This document shows, piece after piece, positions 17,257 to 25,898 of a stretch of DNA of 64,000 nt. Each line of letters starts with the position of its first letter. Positions within the stretch are counted from its first letter, which is position 1. The stretch comes from Holophagaceae bacterium (lineage in GTDB: Bacteria > Acidobacteriota > Holophagae > Holophagales > Holophagaceae). The stretch covers positions 1 to 64,000 of the forward strand of contig WRHW01000003.1 of assembly GCA_009783055.1 (NCBI GenBank), written 5' to 3'. The notes beneath the pieces were generated by a model, which worked only from the letters and a program-made list of their open reading frames with translations, made no database searches and had not been told where the DNA came from. Both the position numbers and the translations under genes were made by a program.

Positions 17257-17679
17257 CTAAAACCATCGCCATATCTTTTCTTTGTATTTGAACTGCTTAA
17301 ACATCTGGGTATCCTCAAGGTGAGGCAGTATCTCCTTACCTGCATATTCAGTTATTAGCTGGTCAAAGAATTTTTGAGCATTTTTGTCAGCGGCAGTATA
17401 AGAAGTGCCCTCAAACTCAAGTAATTTGGGCATAACCTTAGGCGAACTTGCCCCAAAGTAAATCAGTTTTGATTTTTCTTTTTCAGCCTCAGACCGCTTT
17501 CTCTTTTTTATTTCCACGCCCGGCGGTCTGATAGCCGTCTTTGCGTTGGCAAAGTCTAAAGGCGAGGCATTTGTAAATTCAATCTGTCATAACATGGCAT
17601 CCTGCATCTTTTTGAGGCTACCTTGCAATGCCTCTGCCCCTTCCCTTGCCGCTAGTTCAAAGTCCTCCCTGATAACCTT
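17257..17679 (-). pseudogene. Degenerate gene with in-frame stop, possibly phage-like
   Basis: One reading frame of 141 codons runs from 17679 to 17257, broken by a single TGA at 17587-17589. The pieces read naturally across it: VIREDFELAAREGAEALQG before, IEFTNASPLDFANAKTAI after. The 3' part has YFGASSPKVMPKLLEFEGTS followed by a helical tail. This pattern weakly recalls HK97-gp10-type phage proteins (basic linker, then a V.P..LEFGT-like strand), but no firm assignment is possible. Upstream the coding signal seems to shift frame. The plus strand at about 17730-17854 also carries a short coding-like stretch (QKVRAEWDKLLLTATIVD). Confidence 0.45.
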
Positions 17680-17920
17680 GCATATTCAAGTGAAAACATC
17701 TTTAGCTTGAAGCAGGCAACTTTGGATAACAAGGAGGCAAAAAAAACTACAGCAAGCCAAGCATTTCCATGCCTCCACCGTTGCAAAACAGAAAGTCCGT
17801 GCCGAATGGGACAAACTTTTGTTGACTGCCACAATTGTGGACACCTGCACCTGACTTATTTCCACCTTTTAGGGGCATTGTTCCAAATGTATGCTTGATT
17901 AATATATTCCCTAGAGCCCT

Positions 17921-17946
17921 TTTCAAAACCCCATGTGGTTTTGAAA
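17921..17946. repeat. Palindromic hairpin, family C copy 1
   Basis: Perfect 10-bp arms TTTCAAAACC and GGTTTTGAAA around CCATGT. The motif GGTTTTGAAACA recurs at 63276-63287. It lies in the gene-poor stretch downstream of kdsD, whose stop is at 18082 on the minus strand, so it could serve as its terminator. Confidence 0.45.
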
Positions 17947-18081
17947 CAACGGAGTTGGTAGGCTGTGCCAGAATGTAGCCGAATCCTGCGTAACATTGTA
18001 TTTTTCATAATTTGCAGTCACTAAGCAGGATACGGCAGATGTGAAGGCGCAGACGAGAAACTGGGTTTTGAAATTTCCTCC

Positions 18082-19086
18082 CTAGATTACCTTGGCAGTT
18101 AGTAAGTCATGTATGTGCAATATCCCTATTGGTTTGCTATTGTCAGTAACAATTAGAAACGTGATTTTTTTTGACTCCATCACCTTCGCGGCTTCGATTG
18201 CTTGGATGCCCTGAGTTATAACCGTGGGCTTGGCAGTCATTATTTGAAAGGCTTTAAGGTCTAGTGGATTCTGTTTCGCAACTTCTGCTTTTTCCAGTGC
18301 GCGTCGTATATCCCCATCGCTTATGACCCCTACCAGTTTGTCTGATTCCACTACGGCGGTCATTCCAAATTTGCCCGCAGTCATAGATGATAAAATCTTG
18401 GTCAACTTGTCGCTCGGTGATACATGTGGAAATTCAGTGTGCATCAAATCTTTTGTTTTAAGTAACTTAGCTCCAAGATTGCCTCCTGGGTGATATTTGG
18501 CAAAGCCATCAACGCTAAATCCCGAAAAGACGATTCTTTCTGCCGCAAGCAGGTCGCCCCAAATAACCTGTAGAGTGGTACTTGCCATTGGGGCGTGGTT
18601 TAAGGGGCATCCCTCTCCTTCCGGAAGACTGTAAGTAAATACCCACCTTGATGCCTGTGCTAATCGGCTTTTGGATTTTGAAGTTATACACCCAATCGGC
18701 ACACCTTCCCTCTGCAACGCAGGTAGCAGACGCAATATTTCTTCGCTTTCTCCACTATTGCTGAGGAGTAGCGCAATGTCATCATCTGTCACCATCCCCA
18801 GGTCGCCATGGAGGGCATCGGCTGGATGCAGAAAAAAACTTGGGCAACCAGTGGAGGCAAAAGTAGCAGAAATTTTCTGTGCAACTAAGCCTGATTTGCC
18901 TATTCCACTTAGGACTAATCGACCCTTGGAATTTTTTAATGCCCCAAGCCAATCATCAATCAAGGCACGTTCTAGGCTTGCCTCCAGAGCGGTCAGAGCA
19001 GTTCTAGCGGCTCCCAAAACTATATGACCAGGAGTTTTTTGGGGTATTGCTTTTTTGGGGGGTTTCGTCGACACAATTGACTCCAT
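18082..19086 (-). CDS. kdsD: Arabinose-5-phosphate isomerase (KpsF/GutQ/KdsD)
   Basis: A 334-aa enzyme that interconverts ribulose-5-phosphate and arabinose-5-phosphate, the first step to Kdo for lipopolysaccharide. The SIS domain has GIGKSGLVAQKISATFASTG, HGDLGMV and SNSGESEE, and HPGGNLG marks the family. Two CBS domains follow (about residues 210-334), ending in IGILHIHDLL. Length matches the family. It stands alone on the minus strand between a decayed region and spoVG. Together with the Lpt genes it supports an LPS-bearing outer membrane. Confidence 0.93.
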   Translation of the reverse strand: MESIVSTKPPKKAIPQKTPGHIVLGAARTALTALEASLERALIDDWLGALKNSKGRLVLSGIGKSGLVAQKISATFASTGCPSFFLHPADALHGDLGMVTDDDIALLLSNSGESEEILRLLPALQREGVPIGCITSKSKSRLAQASRWVFTYSLPEGEGCPLNHAPMASTTLQVIWGDLLAAERIVFSGFSVDGFAKYHPGGNLGAKLLKTKDLMHTEFPHVSPSDKLTKILSSMTAGKFGMTAVVESDKLVGVISDGDIRRALEKAEVAKQNPLDLKAFQIMTAKPTVITQGIQAIEAAKVMESKKITFLIVTDNSKPIGILHIHDLLTAKVI

Positions 19087-19200
19087 ATCCTGATATTGCT
19101 AAGGTGTTATTACAAAAATGTTAAATTTCACACTGGGTAAATTCAGTACTGAAATTAACTATTTTCATTCTAAATTCAAGTCAGCTATTTAGCTATATAA

Positions 19201-19236
19201 TACTAAGTTGCGTTCAACACGGATTGAACGCGAAAC
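19201..19236 (+). mobile_element. Partial MITE end, copy 4
   Basis: The left terminus only: TACTAAGTTGCG preceded by TAA (19198-19200), with the same terminal hairpin as copy 3 (GCGTTCAA facing TTGAACGC). No matching right end is found downstream. It lies in the 331-bp gap between kdsD and spoVG, where nothing else was seen. Confidence 0.5.
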
Positions 19237-19417
19237 GACACTGCCTAGCAGGCATAGCTTGGCAAAAAAGTTGTACCGCCTTGTCAGCTAAACCTTGGAG
19301 GCAGTAGCAACAAAATTGGCACATCAAAATGGAGTATTTGTGTTTTGCGTCAGTTTGGGATGTAGCACTGGGATGGAGAGCAAATAGCTTCCCCCATGTT
19401 TTCAAAAGGGAAATCTA

Positions 19418-19777
19418 ATGGAAATATCAAATGTTCGCATTATTAAGATTGAGGGCGACGACAAGCTAAAAGCCCTAGCATCTGTGGTATTTGATGACTG
19501 CTTTCTTGTCAGTGACATGCGAGTAGTAGAGTCTGACGATGGCTTTTTTGTGGCAATGCCAAGCAAAAGGAAGCGGGATGGTAGCTATAAAGATATAGCC
19601 TACCCATTGAATAACGACTTCCGTCAGGAGCTAGAACGCAAAGTACTTTTGGAATACGAGTCTGTAACAGCAGTAAAGGCTATTTCAAGAATCGAGACAG
19701 GCGAAGCTCAAACCGTCAGACCTGATTTGCTTGGTGTGGAAGAATTCGGGTTTACTCCCAAGCCTACCAACCAGTAG
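19418..19777 (+). CDS. spoVG: SpoVG family RNA/DNA-binding regulator
   Basis: A 119-aa SpoVG homologue. The family signature is clear: an N-terminal ISNVRIIKI strand, then FLVSDMRVVE and FFVAMPSKR, with KDIAYPL following. SpoVG proteins bind nucleic acids and act as pleiotropic regulators. They are best known in Firmicutes and Borrelia but also occur in Gram-negative lineages. The ATG has AAGGG upstream. It converges with flgL, 19 bp between stops. A role in flagellar or surface regulation is possible but unproven. Confidence 0.93.
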   Translation: MEISNVRIIKIEGDDKLKALASVVFDDCFLVSDMRVVESDDGFFVAMPSKRKRDGSYKDIAYPLNNDFRQELERKVLLEYESVTAVKAISRIETGEAQTVRPDLLGVEEFGFTPKPTNQ

Positions 19778-19796
19778 CGCAATTCGGCTCTTGAAA

Positions 19797-20825
19797 TCAC
19801 CCAATATAGTCAAACAGGCTATTTCTACTCATTTTGGAGATCACCGAAAATGTAGCATCCTGTGATGCTTGTTCGGCGATGAACTGTGTAATTATCAATG
19901 GATAATCTGGGGCTTCATATACATTTTGAATTGACTGGAGAGTCTCGTTAATGTCCCCAAGGTTAAACCCTGCATTTTCTGTCTGCAAATGCCGAGCACC
20001 GACAGTGGCTAAACAAACATTTACTCTGTCATAAATGGCACGAATGTTTTCAAATGCTTGCTGTATCATGGCCGAATCATCCAAAAGCATTCCGTCTCGC
20101 AACTGAGAAACAGCTACAAAAATATCTTGGTTTGGATCAATAAAACCTGTGATTGGGTCCCTAGTTCCCTGAAAAACATATTCTCCAGTCAAGTTTGTAG
20201 TGACTGTAGCTGTGGGCGAAATGTCTAGGTCAATAGCTCCCATATTTCCGTCATAGATGGCGGCAAAAGGCGTTGATCCATCATTTGGGTCAGGGATTGG
20301 CCAGGGAAAAGGCGGATAGGGTTGCCCTGCCATCCAAGGTGCTGGAGGTATCAGGCCAGCATCATCCCAAGGATTTACCATTGTATATGGCTGAGTCTGA
20401 GTCTTGGTTCCGGCAAATAGAAACTTCCCCTGCTCCTTGGTATTGGCCAAATCAAGTATCGTTGTAAGTATTCCATTGACCTCAGCCGCCATTGCCTCTC
20501 TACCTCTAGGGCCTAGTACTTCCGATCGGCCTTCCTCAGCTAGTTCCAGCACCCTATCCATTTGATTTACCACTAAATTAAGGGCGGATTCTGTGCCTTT
20601 TAGAAAGCTGATTGCACTTTCACCTTGCTTGACAAACATTTTATTGCGTTCGATAGAAGTCTTAAAATCCATCACAAGCGAAGCACCGGTTGGATCATCG
20701 CTCAGCCGCGTTATGCGTTTATCTGTAGTGATCTGCTCTTGCAAAATACCCAAGCGTTCCTTAGAACGCTGTAAGTTGAGCATTGTTTGATAGCTTCGAT
20801 ATGGGTTGGGCGTACGTAATGTCAT
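19797..20825 (-). CDS. flgL: Flagellar hook-filament junction protein FlgL
   Basis: A 342-aa hook-associated protein 3, joining hook and filament through flagellin-like terminal helices. The N-terminus (PNPYRSYQTMLNLQRSKERL, then TTDKRITRLSDDPTGAS) and the region after it (ALNLVVNQMDRVLELAEEGR) fit FlgL; the C-terminal helix DATFSVISKMSRNSLFDYIG is typical. It lies 9 bp after flgK and shares its sigma-54 promoter. Confidence 0.94.
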   Translation of the reverse strand: MTLRTPNPYRSYQTMLNLQRSKERLGILQEQITTDKRITRLSDDPTGASLVMDFKTSIERNKMFVKQGESAISFLKGTESALNLVVNQMDRVLELAEEGRSEVLGPRGREAMAAEVNGILTTILDLANTKEQGKFLFAGTKTQTQPYTMVNPWDDAGLIPPAPWMAGQPYPPFPWPIPDPNDGSTPFAAIYDGNMGAIDLDISPTATVTTNLTGEYVFQGTRDPITGFIDPNQDIFVAVSQLRDGMLLDDSAMIQQAFENIRAIYDRVNVCLATVGARHLQTENAGFNLGDINETLQSIQNVYEAPDYPLIITQFIAEQASQDATFSVISKMSRNSLFDYIG

Positions 20826-20834
20826 TTTTGCCTC

Positions 20835-22406
20835 TTATCTTCCGAAGTTATTTACCAACTGGTCTAATAATTGGTTTATCACACTGATAAATCGAGAACA
20901 TGCCTGATAACTGCGCTGGAAAACCATTAGGTTTGTAGCTTCTTCGTCGAAGTCCACAGCCGATAGGCGATCTCTTTGGATTTCAAGCGCAACCCTGATG
21001 TTTTCATCAGTATTGGCATCTGACTGCAATTTAAGAGCCAGATTCCCGATTTTGTTTGCCATGCTGGAAATATATGAGCTGAAAGGCCCCTTGGTTACTG
21101 GCGCACCATTCACTAGGTATCTAACAGAGTCAGGTTTGTCCTGCAGTTCAGCCAGTTGAAGTGCTATCGCATTATTTCCAGGCTCGCCAAAAGCATCAGC
21201 GGACGCCACTAACCTTGGATTATCAATAATTGCCTGATTAACATTTAGGTTTCTGACCATGCCCTTATAGTTATTGTTGATGTCTATTGCTACACCTGTT
21301 CCATTATTCAATGGCAAACCAAACGCTGGGTCGCCAGGGGTTTCCTCATTACCGGATTGGGGTGGGCCATAGTCAAAATTATTACCAACGAAGAAGTGAT
21401 AGCCTGCAGTTCCTTCAAGACCAGCCCCATAATAGTGAAGTTGGTTTACTTGCTGAACAACATTACCCGCCAATATATCAAGTTCGGTTAGTTGGTCTGC
21501 CAACAAGTGATCACGGAGATCTATCATTCCGCCCAACGTGCCACTCTTGATGGCGGATGTAACCTCAATTTTTTCGCCCTCATGCCAAATCCCAGGTGGG
21601 TCTTCATAAGGATTGCCCAGCACTACCTCAACCTTATAGAATCCTTCATTAAGAGGGTCACTGTTTGTTACCATCGTCATAGCCTTGGTTCCAGTAACCA
21701 GTGGTATGCCGTTTTCCAGTGTAATGGTCATCCGTTCCTGTGTGTCTTCATATACATGGATACCAACCAACTCTGCCAATTTATCAACCAGTGCCTGTCT
21801 CTGATCCCTAGAGTTGTTATCGCTACCCTTTGGAACTTCTTGGGCAATTTGGTAATTCAGTCTTGCAATATGTGCTGTAATAGTGTTCACTTCATTTACA
21901 ATACTTGCTACCGACCTATTGGCTTGGGCACGCTTTTCTTCAATAAGGGCATAGCGCGATTGTAGGCCGACGATCCAAGTTTGAGCCTTTGAAACTACAT
22001 TCATTCTGACCGCATCGTCCTCTGGCCTTGCCGCAAGTTCTTCAAAAGATTGGAAAAAACGTTGTAATTCAATCCCGAACCCAGACTCGCCATTTTCCAC
22101 AAACAGCGAAGCAACGTTTTCAACACCTTCATAGCGAGTTTTTGTCCCAAACATCCGAGTGATGGTTTGGGTAAGTTGCATATCTAAGAATCGATCCCTG
22201 ATGGCCTGCACCTGGTTTACGTTTACACCAAGGCCAAACTGGAGTTTGTCTATTTGTACTGCATAACCTGTTTCCAAGTTCACCCTCTGGCGGGCATAGC
22301 CAGGAGTATTTATATTTGCAATATTTTGCCCAGTTACGTTGATGGCATTTTGGGCCGCCTGAAGGCCGGTAAGACCTATTCCCATCCCCGCCGTGAATAG
22401 ATACAT
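20835..22406 (-). CDS. flgK: Flagellar hook-associated protein FlgK
   Basis: A 523-aa hook-associated protein 1, the first junction zone component. The N-terminus has the rod/hook motif LQAAQNAINVTGQNIANINT followed by GYARQRV. The C-terminus ends with the flagellar D0 helix FDEEATNLMVFQRSYQACSR, then VINQLLDQLVN. Length is normal. It follows the FlgN-position gene by 8 bp and precedes flgL. Confidence 0.95.
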   Translation of the reverse strand: MYLFTAGMGIGLTGLQAAQNAINVTGQNIANINTPGYARQRVNLETGYAVQIDKLQFGLGVNVNQVQAIRDRFLDMQLTQTITRMFGTKTRYEGVENVASLFVENGESGFGIELQRFFQSFEELAARPEDDAVRMNVVSKAQTWIVGLQSRYALIEEKRAQANRSVASIVNEVNTITAHIARLNYQIAQEVPKGSDNNSRDQRQALVDKLAELVGIHVYEDTQERMTITLENGIPLVTGTKAMTMVTNSDPLNEGFYKVEVVLGNPYEDPPGIWHEGEKIEVTSAIKSGTLGGMIDLRDHLLADQLTELDILAGNVVQQVNQLHYYGAGLEGTAGYHFFVGNNFDYGPPQSGNEETPGDPAFGLPLNNGTGVAIDINNNYKGMVRNLNVNQAIIDNPRLVASADAFGEPGNNAIALQLAELQDKPDSVRYLVNGAPVTKGPFSSYISSMANKIGNLALKLQSDANTDENIRVALEIQRDRLSAVDFDEEATNLMVFQRSYQACSRFISVINQLLDQLVNNFGR

Positions 22407-22414
22407 TTTGCCCC

Positions 22415-22711
22415 CTACGCCTGAGCTTCAATTCTGCTGGTAAATACTTTTGGAAGTTCTGCCTGGCACTTCGCCTTGTACGGCACATCAGACCCAAGAG
22501 CCAAAATTGTTGCTCTAAGCGGCGAATACAGAGCAGTTATGATTTCACCAATCCGTTCTATTTTTTGCCTGATCTGACCAGCTTTTTCATTATCCTTTGG
22601 CCAGTCAACAATTTCTGACCAACGGATAGCACTAATCAAGGGCATAGGGTCTTCACCCTGGATTAGGGTGCGCTCTAATTCGTCTAGTAATGCAGGCAAT
22701 GAATGCAACAT
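22415..22711 (-). CDS. Probable FlgN-type flagellar chaperone
   Basis: A helical protein of 98 aa directly upstream of flgK, where the FlgN chaperone of FlgK/FlgL is usually encoded. Sequence similarity to FlgN is weak: helices with LPALLDELERTLIQGED, then IRQKIERIGEIITALY. So the assignment rests mainly on position. The ATG at 22711 follows GGAGG with 7-nt spacing. It is the first gene of a sigma-54 transcription unit. Confidence 0.6.
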   Translation of the reverse strand: MLHSLPALLDELERTLIQGEDPMPLISAIRWSEIVDWPKDNEKAGQIRQKIERIGEIITALYSPLRATILALGSDVPYKAKCQAELPKVFTSRIEAQA

Positions 22712-22735
22712 GTACAAGCCTCCAACCCCTATAGG

Positions 22736-22750
22736 GCAAGGCTTGTACCA
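22736..22750 (-). promoter_or_regulatory. Sigma-54 promoter of the flgN-flgK-flgL unit
   Basis: The minus strand reads TGGTACAAGCCTTGC, with GG, 10 nt and GC as required. The -12 GC is 25 nt from the ATG at 22711. It overlaps a 10-bp inverted repeat (GTACAAGCCT at 22712-22721 with its complement at 22739-22748), which may modulate it. Confidence 0.78.
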
Positions 22751-22776
22751 ACTTGATTATGCTATATCAGTCAAGG

Positions 22777-23088
22777 TCAGGCCATGAAATCAAAGCCACC
22801 ATCGGCAAAAAGTGCCTCATTTTCCTGATTGCTATCTTCAGCATCAACATCGTCGTCTGATTGGTTTCCGGACTTTCTTCGTCTTTGCCTCTCATGGCGT
22901 TCTTCAGCACGAGTGGCCTCGGAGCGTTCAATATTGCGGACAGTATTACTATCCTCGGCCATTCTATCTGCTAGGATTTTCTTAAAATTCTCTTCCCGTT
23001 GTAATTGAGTGGCAATGTCATGGGCTACCCTAACCCCCTCACTGTGGGCACTTTGAAAAACCATTCGCTGTCCAAGGGGCGAAACCAT
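22777..23088 (-). CDS. Uncharacterised charged protein in flagellar cluster
   Basis: A 103-aa unrecognised protein between flgM and the FlgN-position gene. The N-terminal half is amphipathic helix (VAHDIATQLQREENFKKILA). The second half is highly charged, running from Arg/Glu-rich (EERHERQRRRKSG) to acidic (SDDDVDAEDS), with a hydrophobic tail FADGGFDFMA. No membrane segment or signal is seen. It starts 19 bp after the flgM stop, so probably is co-transcribed with it; a flagellar regulatory or assembly role is inferred from position alone. Confidence 0.6.
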   Translation of the reverse strand: MVSPLGQRMVFQSAHSEGVRVAHDIATQLQREENFKKILADRMAEDSNTVRNIERSEATRAEERHERQRRRKSGNQSDDDVDAEDSNQENEALFADGGFDFMA

Positions 23089-23107
23089 AGCACACCATCA
23101 ATTGCGA

Positions 23108-23410
23108 TCAACTGCTACGCAGTATATGTTCCCGCAAAAGGCTATCTACGACAGCAGAAGTATCAGGACGATAATTACCTGAATTAAGCTGATTTTGAAC
23201 AGCCTCAATACCGGAAGTACGCACGTTGGGCATTTCATTAATTTTTTCATGCGCACCAGACACAAGTTGTGCGGCAGAAGATACTGAGAGTACATCATTT
23301 GTATCGGCGTTTACGCCCTTGCCAGGCAAACCTGTAGAGGCAATATTTCCCTTTGAGCGAACCGCATCAACCCCTCCAGAACCACCTGATATTCCGCCAC
23401 CGACTCTCAT
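23108..23410 (-). CDS. flgM: Anti-sigma-28 factor FlgM
   Basis: A 100-aa protein with the FlgM C-terminal pattern VLSVSSAAQLVSG, then VRTSGIEAVQNQLNSGNYRP, then DTSAVVDSLLRE. FlgM binds sigma-28 (FliA) until the hook is finished, then is exported. The glycine-rich N-terminus is disordered, as usual. It has its own 360-bp upstream region with a sigma-28-like site and a perfect hairpin. FliA is not in this window. Confidence 0.85.
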   Translation of the reverse strand: MRVGGGISGGSGGVDAVRSKGNIASTGLPGKGVNADTNDVLSVSSAAQLVSGAHEKINEMPNVRTSGIEAVQNQLNSGNYRPDTSAVVDSLLREHILRSS

Positions 23411-23485
23411 GTAAACACCTCAATAGCTATTACCGTTTTTGTTGCTCAAGGACTTTGAACCAAGCCCGCATATGAGCAGAAAACA

Positions 23486-23511
23486 GCCATGATTTGCAGA
23501 CAAATCATGGC
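23486..23511. other. Perfect hairpin in the flgJ-flgM gap
   Basis: GCCATGATTTG (23486-23496) pairs exactly with CAAATCATGGC (23501-23511) around CAGA. It lies about 75 bp upstream of flgM. It could end the flgH-I-J transcript or be an operator or 5' leader hairpin for flgM. Confidence 0.5.
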
Positions 23512-23560
23512 ATAGCAATAATCTGCTTTCAAAAAAACTGAATGCAACCTGCTATAAGAG

Positions 23561-23587
23561 GTATCGGAACTTCCATACTATTAGTTA
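23561..23587 (-). promoter_or_regulatory. Sigma-28-like promoter candidate upstream of flgM
   Basis: On the minus strand TAAC and TCCGATAC are separated by exactly 15 nt, close to the enterobacterial TAAA-N15-GCCGATAA consensus. It lies about 150 bp upstream of flgM. In other bacteria flgM is partly under sigma-28 control, which fits, but the match is imperfect. Confidence 0.35.
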
Positions 23588-23770
23588 AGGATTTTTTATT
23601 GGTTACAGTTTTGTAAGGAGTGTGCTCTTTGCACTTCCAAAGATTGTTTTGCAAAAAACCAAAAAACGAATAAAAAAACCTAGTGAACAGCCAAGTCGAT
23701 AACACGCCACCTTTTTTCTTCTAAGGGAGCGTGTTGAAATCGTTGTTAATCAGAGGTATCCAGCCTTTAT

Positions 23771-24109
23771 CTATCCAGCCTTTTCTTCCCCATCTGCCCT
23801 TGCTTGCAACATCCTCCAAGATTCTTCAAGCCTTTCAGCCAAGCCCCAAGTCTGTCCGTTTGATACGGCATGTTGCACAATTGCCTGATCCAGCAGGTAT
23901 TCATAAGTGCTACGCTCTGTCTGGTTTACGTCGAAAAGCCCGGAGGGTTCGACTGTTTTTCTTAGCATCTGAATCATCTGAGCCATTAGCATCCCTTCAA
24001 ATTCGGCGGCGGTTTTGGCTATCTTGTCGGTTTCATTTTTTGGTATCTGTGCGTTTTGTAGCACTGAGATGGGATCAACATTCGATGTAAGTGTCGGAAA
24101 ATCAATCAT
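23771..24109 (-). CDS. flgJ: FlgJ-like rod-binding protein (no muramidase domain)
   Basis: A 112-aa protein matching only the N-terminal rod-binding/capping domain of FlgJ: KIAKTAAEFEGMLMAQMIQM then the SGLFD and YEYLLDQAI region. The C-terminal peptidoglycan hydrolase domain of enterobacterial FlgJ is absent, as in many non-enteric bacteria, so another enzyme must open the wall. The start overlaps the flgI stop, showing translational coupling. Confidence 0.87.
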   Translation of the reverse strand: MIDFPTLTSNVDPISVLQNAQIPKNETDKIAKTAAEFEGMLMAQMIQMLRKTVEPSGLFDVNQTERSTYEYLLDQAIVQHAVSNGQTWGLAERLEESWRMLQARADGEEKAG

Positions 24110-25227
24110 TATAGTATCCTCAGCTCGGCAGTAAGTGCGCCAGCATCTTTGATGGCTTGCAAAATCGCTACCAAATCCCTAGGCGTAACCTGCATGGCAT
24201 TCAGCGACTCGGCTAATTGGCCAACCGTAGTTCCAGCTTCGGCCTTCAAGGTTTTGCCCGCATCTTCTGTCACAGATACATTTCTGACATTGGCAACCGC
24301 TGTTGAGCCACCACTTAATGCCTGTGGTTGCGAAACTACGGGAGTACTAGAAATTTGTATTGATAATCCACCATGCACAATATGCACGGCATCCACCATA
24401 ACGTCTGACCCCATGATGACAGTTCCTGTTTTTTCGTTGATAACCACTCTGGACTTTGGTTGAGTCTGAATCGACAAATTCTCTAAACGGGCAACAAGCT
24501 CAACTGCCCTACCAGTAAATACTGTTGGGACTTTTACGTCTACAGTGCGCGAATCCTGCGCCCGCGCAACAACCTCTCCCAATTCTTCGTTTATGGCCTC
24601 AACTACGCGAACTGCTGTGGAAAAATCATCTTCCACCAAGGCATATCTAAGGCTGGGGCGGTCGGCAAAATTTATTTCTACTTCCCGCTCTACCGTTGCA
24701 CCATCAGGGATTCTGCCAACTGTGGGATGGTTTTTAGTTACTGAGTTGCCCCCTCCCCTTGTGGCCGCGGCAAATCCGCCAACTAGTACAGAACCTTGAG
24801 CTACGGCGTAAACATCGCCATTATTGGCCATTAGCTGGGTTGCCAGCAACATCCCACCTGCAAGGCTCTTTGCATCGCCCGTGCTACTAACGGTTACGTC
24901 TATTAGTTGTCCAGAGCGTGCAAATGCAGGTAATTCGGCAGTCACGATTACAGCCGCAACGTTTTTTACCTTTGTACTTGTCGGGCTAATGCTAGTACCC
25001 TGCCTGGCTAAAAAATTGGTTAGGGTTTGGGCAGTAAACCTGGTCTGGTCTTTATCACCCGTACCTTCGAGACCTACCACCAACCCGTAGCCCGTCAACT
25101 GGTTGTTGCGGACACCTTGAAGGCGGGCAAGGTCTTTTAGGCGAACTTCTACCTTTCGATCTGGAATACCAGCCGATAAAGAAAAAACGGAAAAAATGAC
25201 GAAAAGAGTTAGAAAAAACCTGGTCAT
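24109..25227 (-). CDS. flgI: Flagellar P-ring protein FlgI
   Basis: A 372-aa periplasmic P-ring subunit with a Sec signal peptide (FFLTLFVIFSVFSLSAG). Typical motifs are LKDLARLQGVRNNQLTGYGL, VVGLEGTGDKD, FARSGQLIDVTVSSTGDAKS and the C-terminal VTPRDLVAILQAIKDAGAL. The ATG at 25227 is chosen for GAGG upstream; the frame extends further back without a better site. It follows flgH by 8 bp. Confidence 0.96.
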   Translation of the reverse strand: MTRFFLTLFVIFSVFSLSAGIPDRKVEVRLKDLARLQGVRNNQLTGYGLVVGLEGTGDKDQTRFTAQTLTNFLARQGTSISPTSTKVKNVAAVIVTAELPAFARSGQLIDVTVSSTGDAKSLAGGMLLATQLMANNGDVYAVAQGSVLVGGFAAATRGGGNSVTKNHPTVGRIPDGATVEREVEINFADRPSLRYALVEDDFSTAVRVVEAINEELGEVVARAQDSRTVDVKVPTVFTGRAVELVARLENLSIQTQPKSRVVINEKTGTVIMGSDVMVDAVHIVHGGLSIQISSTPVVSQPQALSGGSTAVANVRNVSVTEDAGKTLKAEAGTTVGQLAESLNAMQVTPRDLVAILQAIKDAGALTAELRIL

Positions 25228-25235
25228 GTCGCACC

Positions 25236-25874
25236 TCAGAAAGGCCAAACGTAATTGAGTAGGCGACTAATGACACCTGGCTTGATCACCTCATCAACAA
25301 CGCCTGTTCCACCATAGCCGATTCGCAAATCCGATACATTGCCCGACTTAATAATGTTGTCTGACGAAAGCATTCTGGGATCGATCAGGCCAGCCACATA
25401 CAACCGCTGAGTTTCGTTGTTAAGTTGTATATCTCTTGTACCTTCAAATACTAAGTTACCATTGTTCAACACCTTTACAACACGTGCAGTAACGGTGGTT
25501 GTAAAGGTTGCACTCCTGCCAGTATTGCCTGATCCCTTAAATGCACTATTATTAGAACTCGTCTGCAATCTAGACATTAACACTGGGGTTTCCAAGCTGT
25601 TATTTCCATTTTTGCTGGTGGTAGTATTTGCCTGCGTCATTGCATTTGTGGCTTCTGATATTTGAATAGTCACAAGGTCGTTCAATCGGCTTGCTCGCAA
25701 GTCGGAAAACAGGGAACGATCTACCCACAAACTGCCTTCAGATAGCGGTCCGGTAGGTGCAACTTCTGGAATCCATGGAAGTTCTGATTTCAATAGATTT
25801 GGGTTGTGCTTCTGTGGCAATGAACAAGCCATCCCCATACAAAGTAACACAACAATAGGCAATATTTTCCGCAT
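25236..25874 (-). CDS. flgH: Flagellar L-ring lipoprotein FlgH
   Basis: A 212-aa outer-membrane L-ring protein with a lipoprotein signal (lipobox GMAC, Cys17). Family features are GSLWVDRSLFSDLRASRLND, LVTIQISEATNA and the late GNLVFEGTRDIQLN with YVAGLIDPRMLSSDN. It is the first gene of the flgH-flgI-flgJ unit, with a sigma-54 promoter upstream in the short gap after prmC. The presence of both L and P rings indicates a true outer membrane. Confidence 0.95.
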   Translation of the reverse strand: MRKILPIVVLLCMGMACSLPQKHNPNLLKSELPWIPEVAPTGPLSEGSLWVDRSLFSDLRASRLNDLVTIQISEATNAMTQANTTTSKNGNNSLETPVLMSRLQTSSNNSAFKGSGNTGRSATFTTTVTARVVKVLNNGNLVFEGTRDIQLNNETQRLYVAGLIDPRMLSSDNIIKSGNVSDLRIGYGGTGVVDEVIKPGVISRLLNYVWPF

Positions 25875-25898
25875 AACTGGTCTCCCTGAACAATTAGC

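Noticed and set aside
17707-17898. A 63-codon plus-strand frame
   Set aside because: The coding-like stretch switches frame at an A-rich run near 17740, so at most it is a remnant, noted with the pseudogene.
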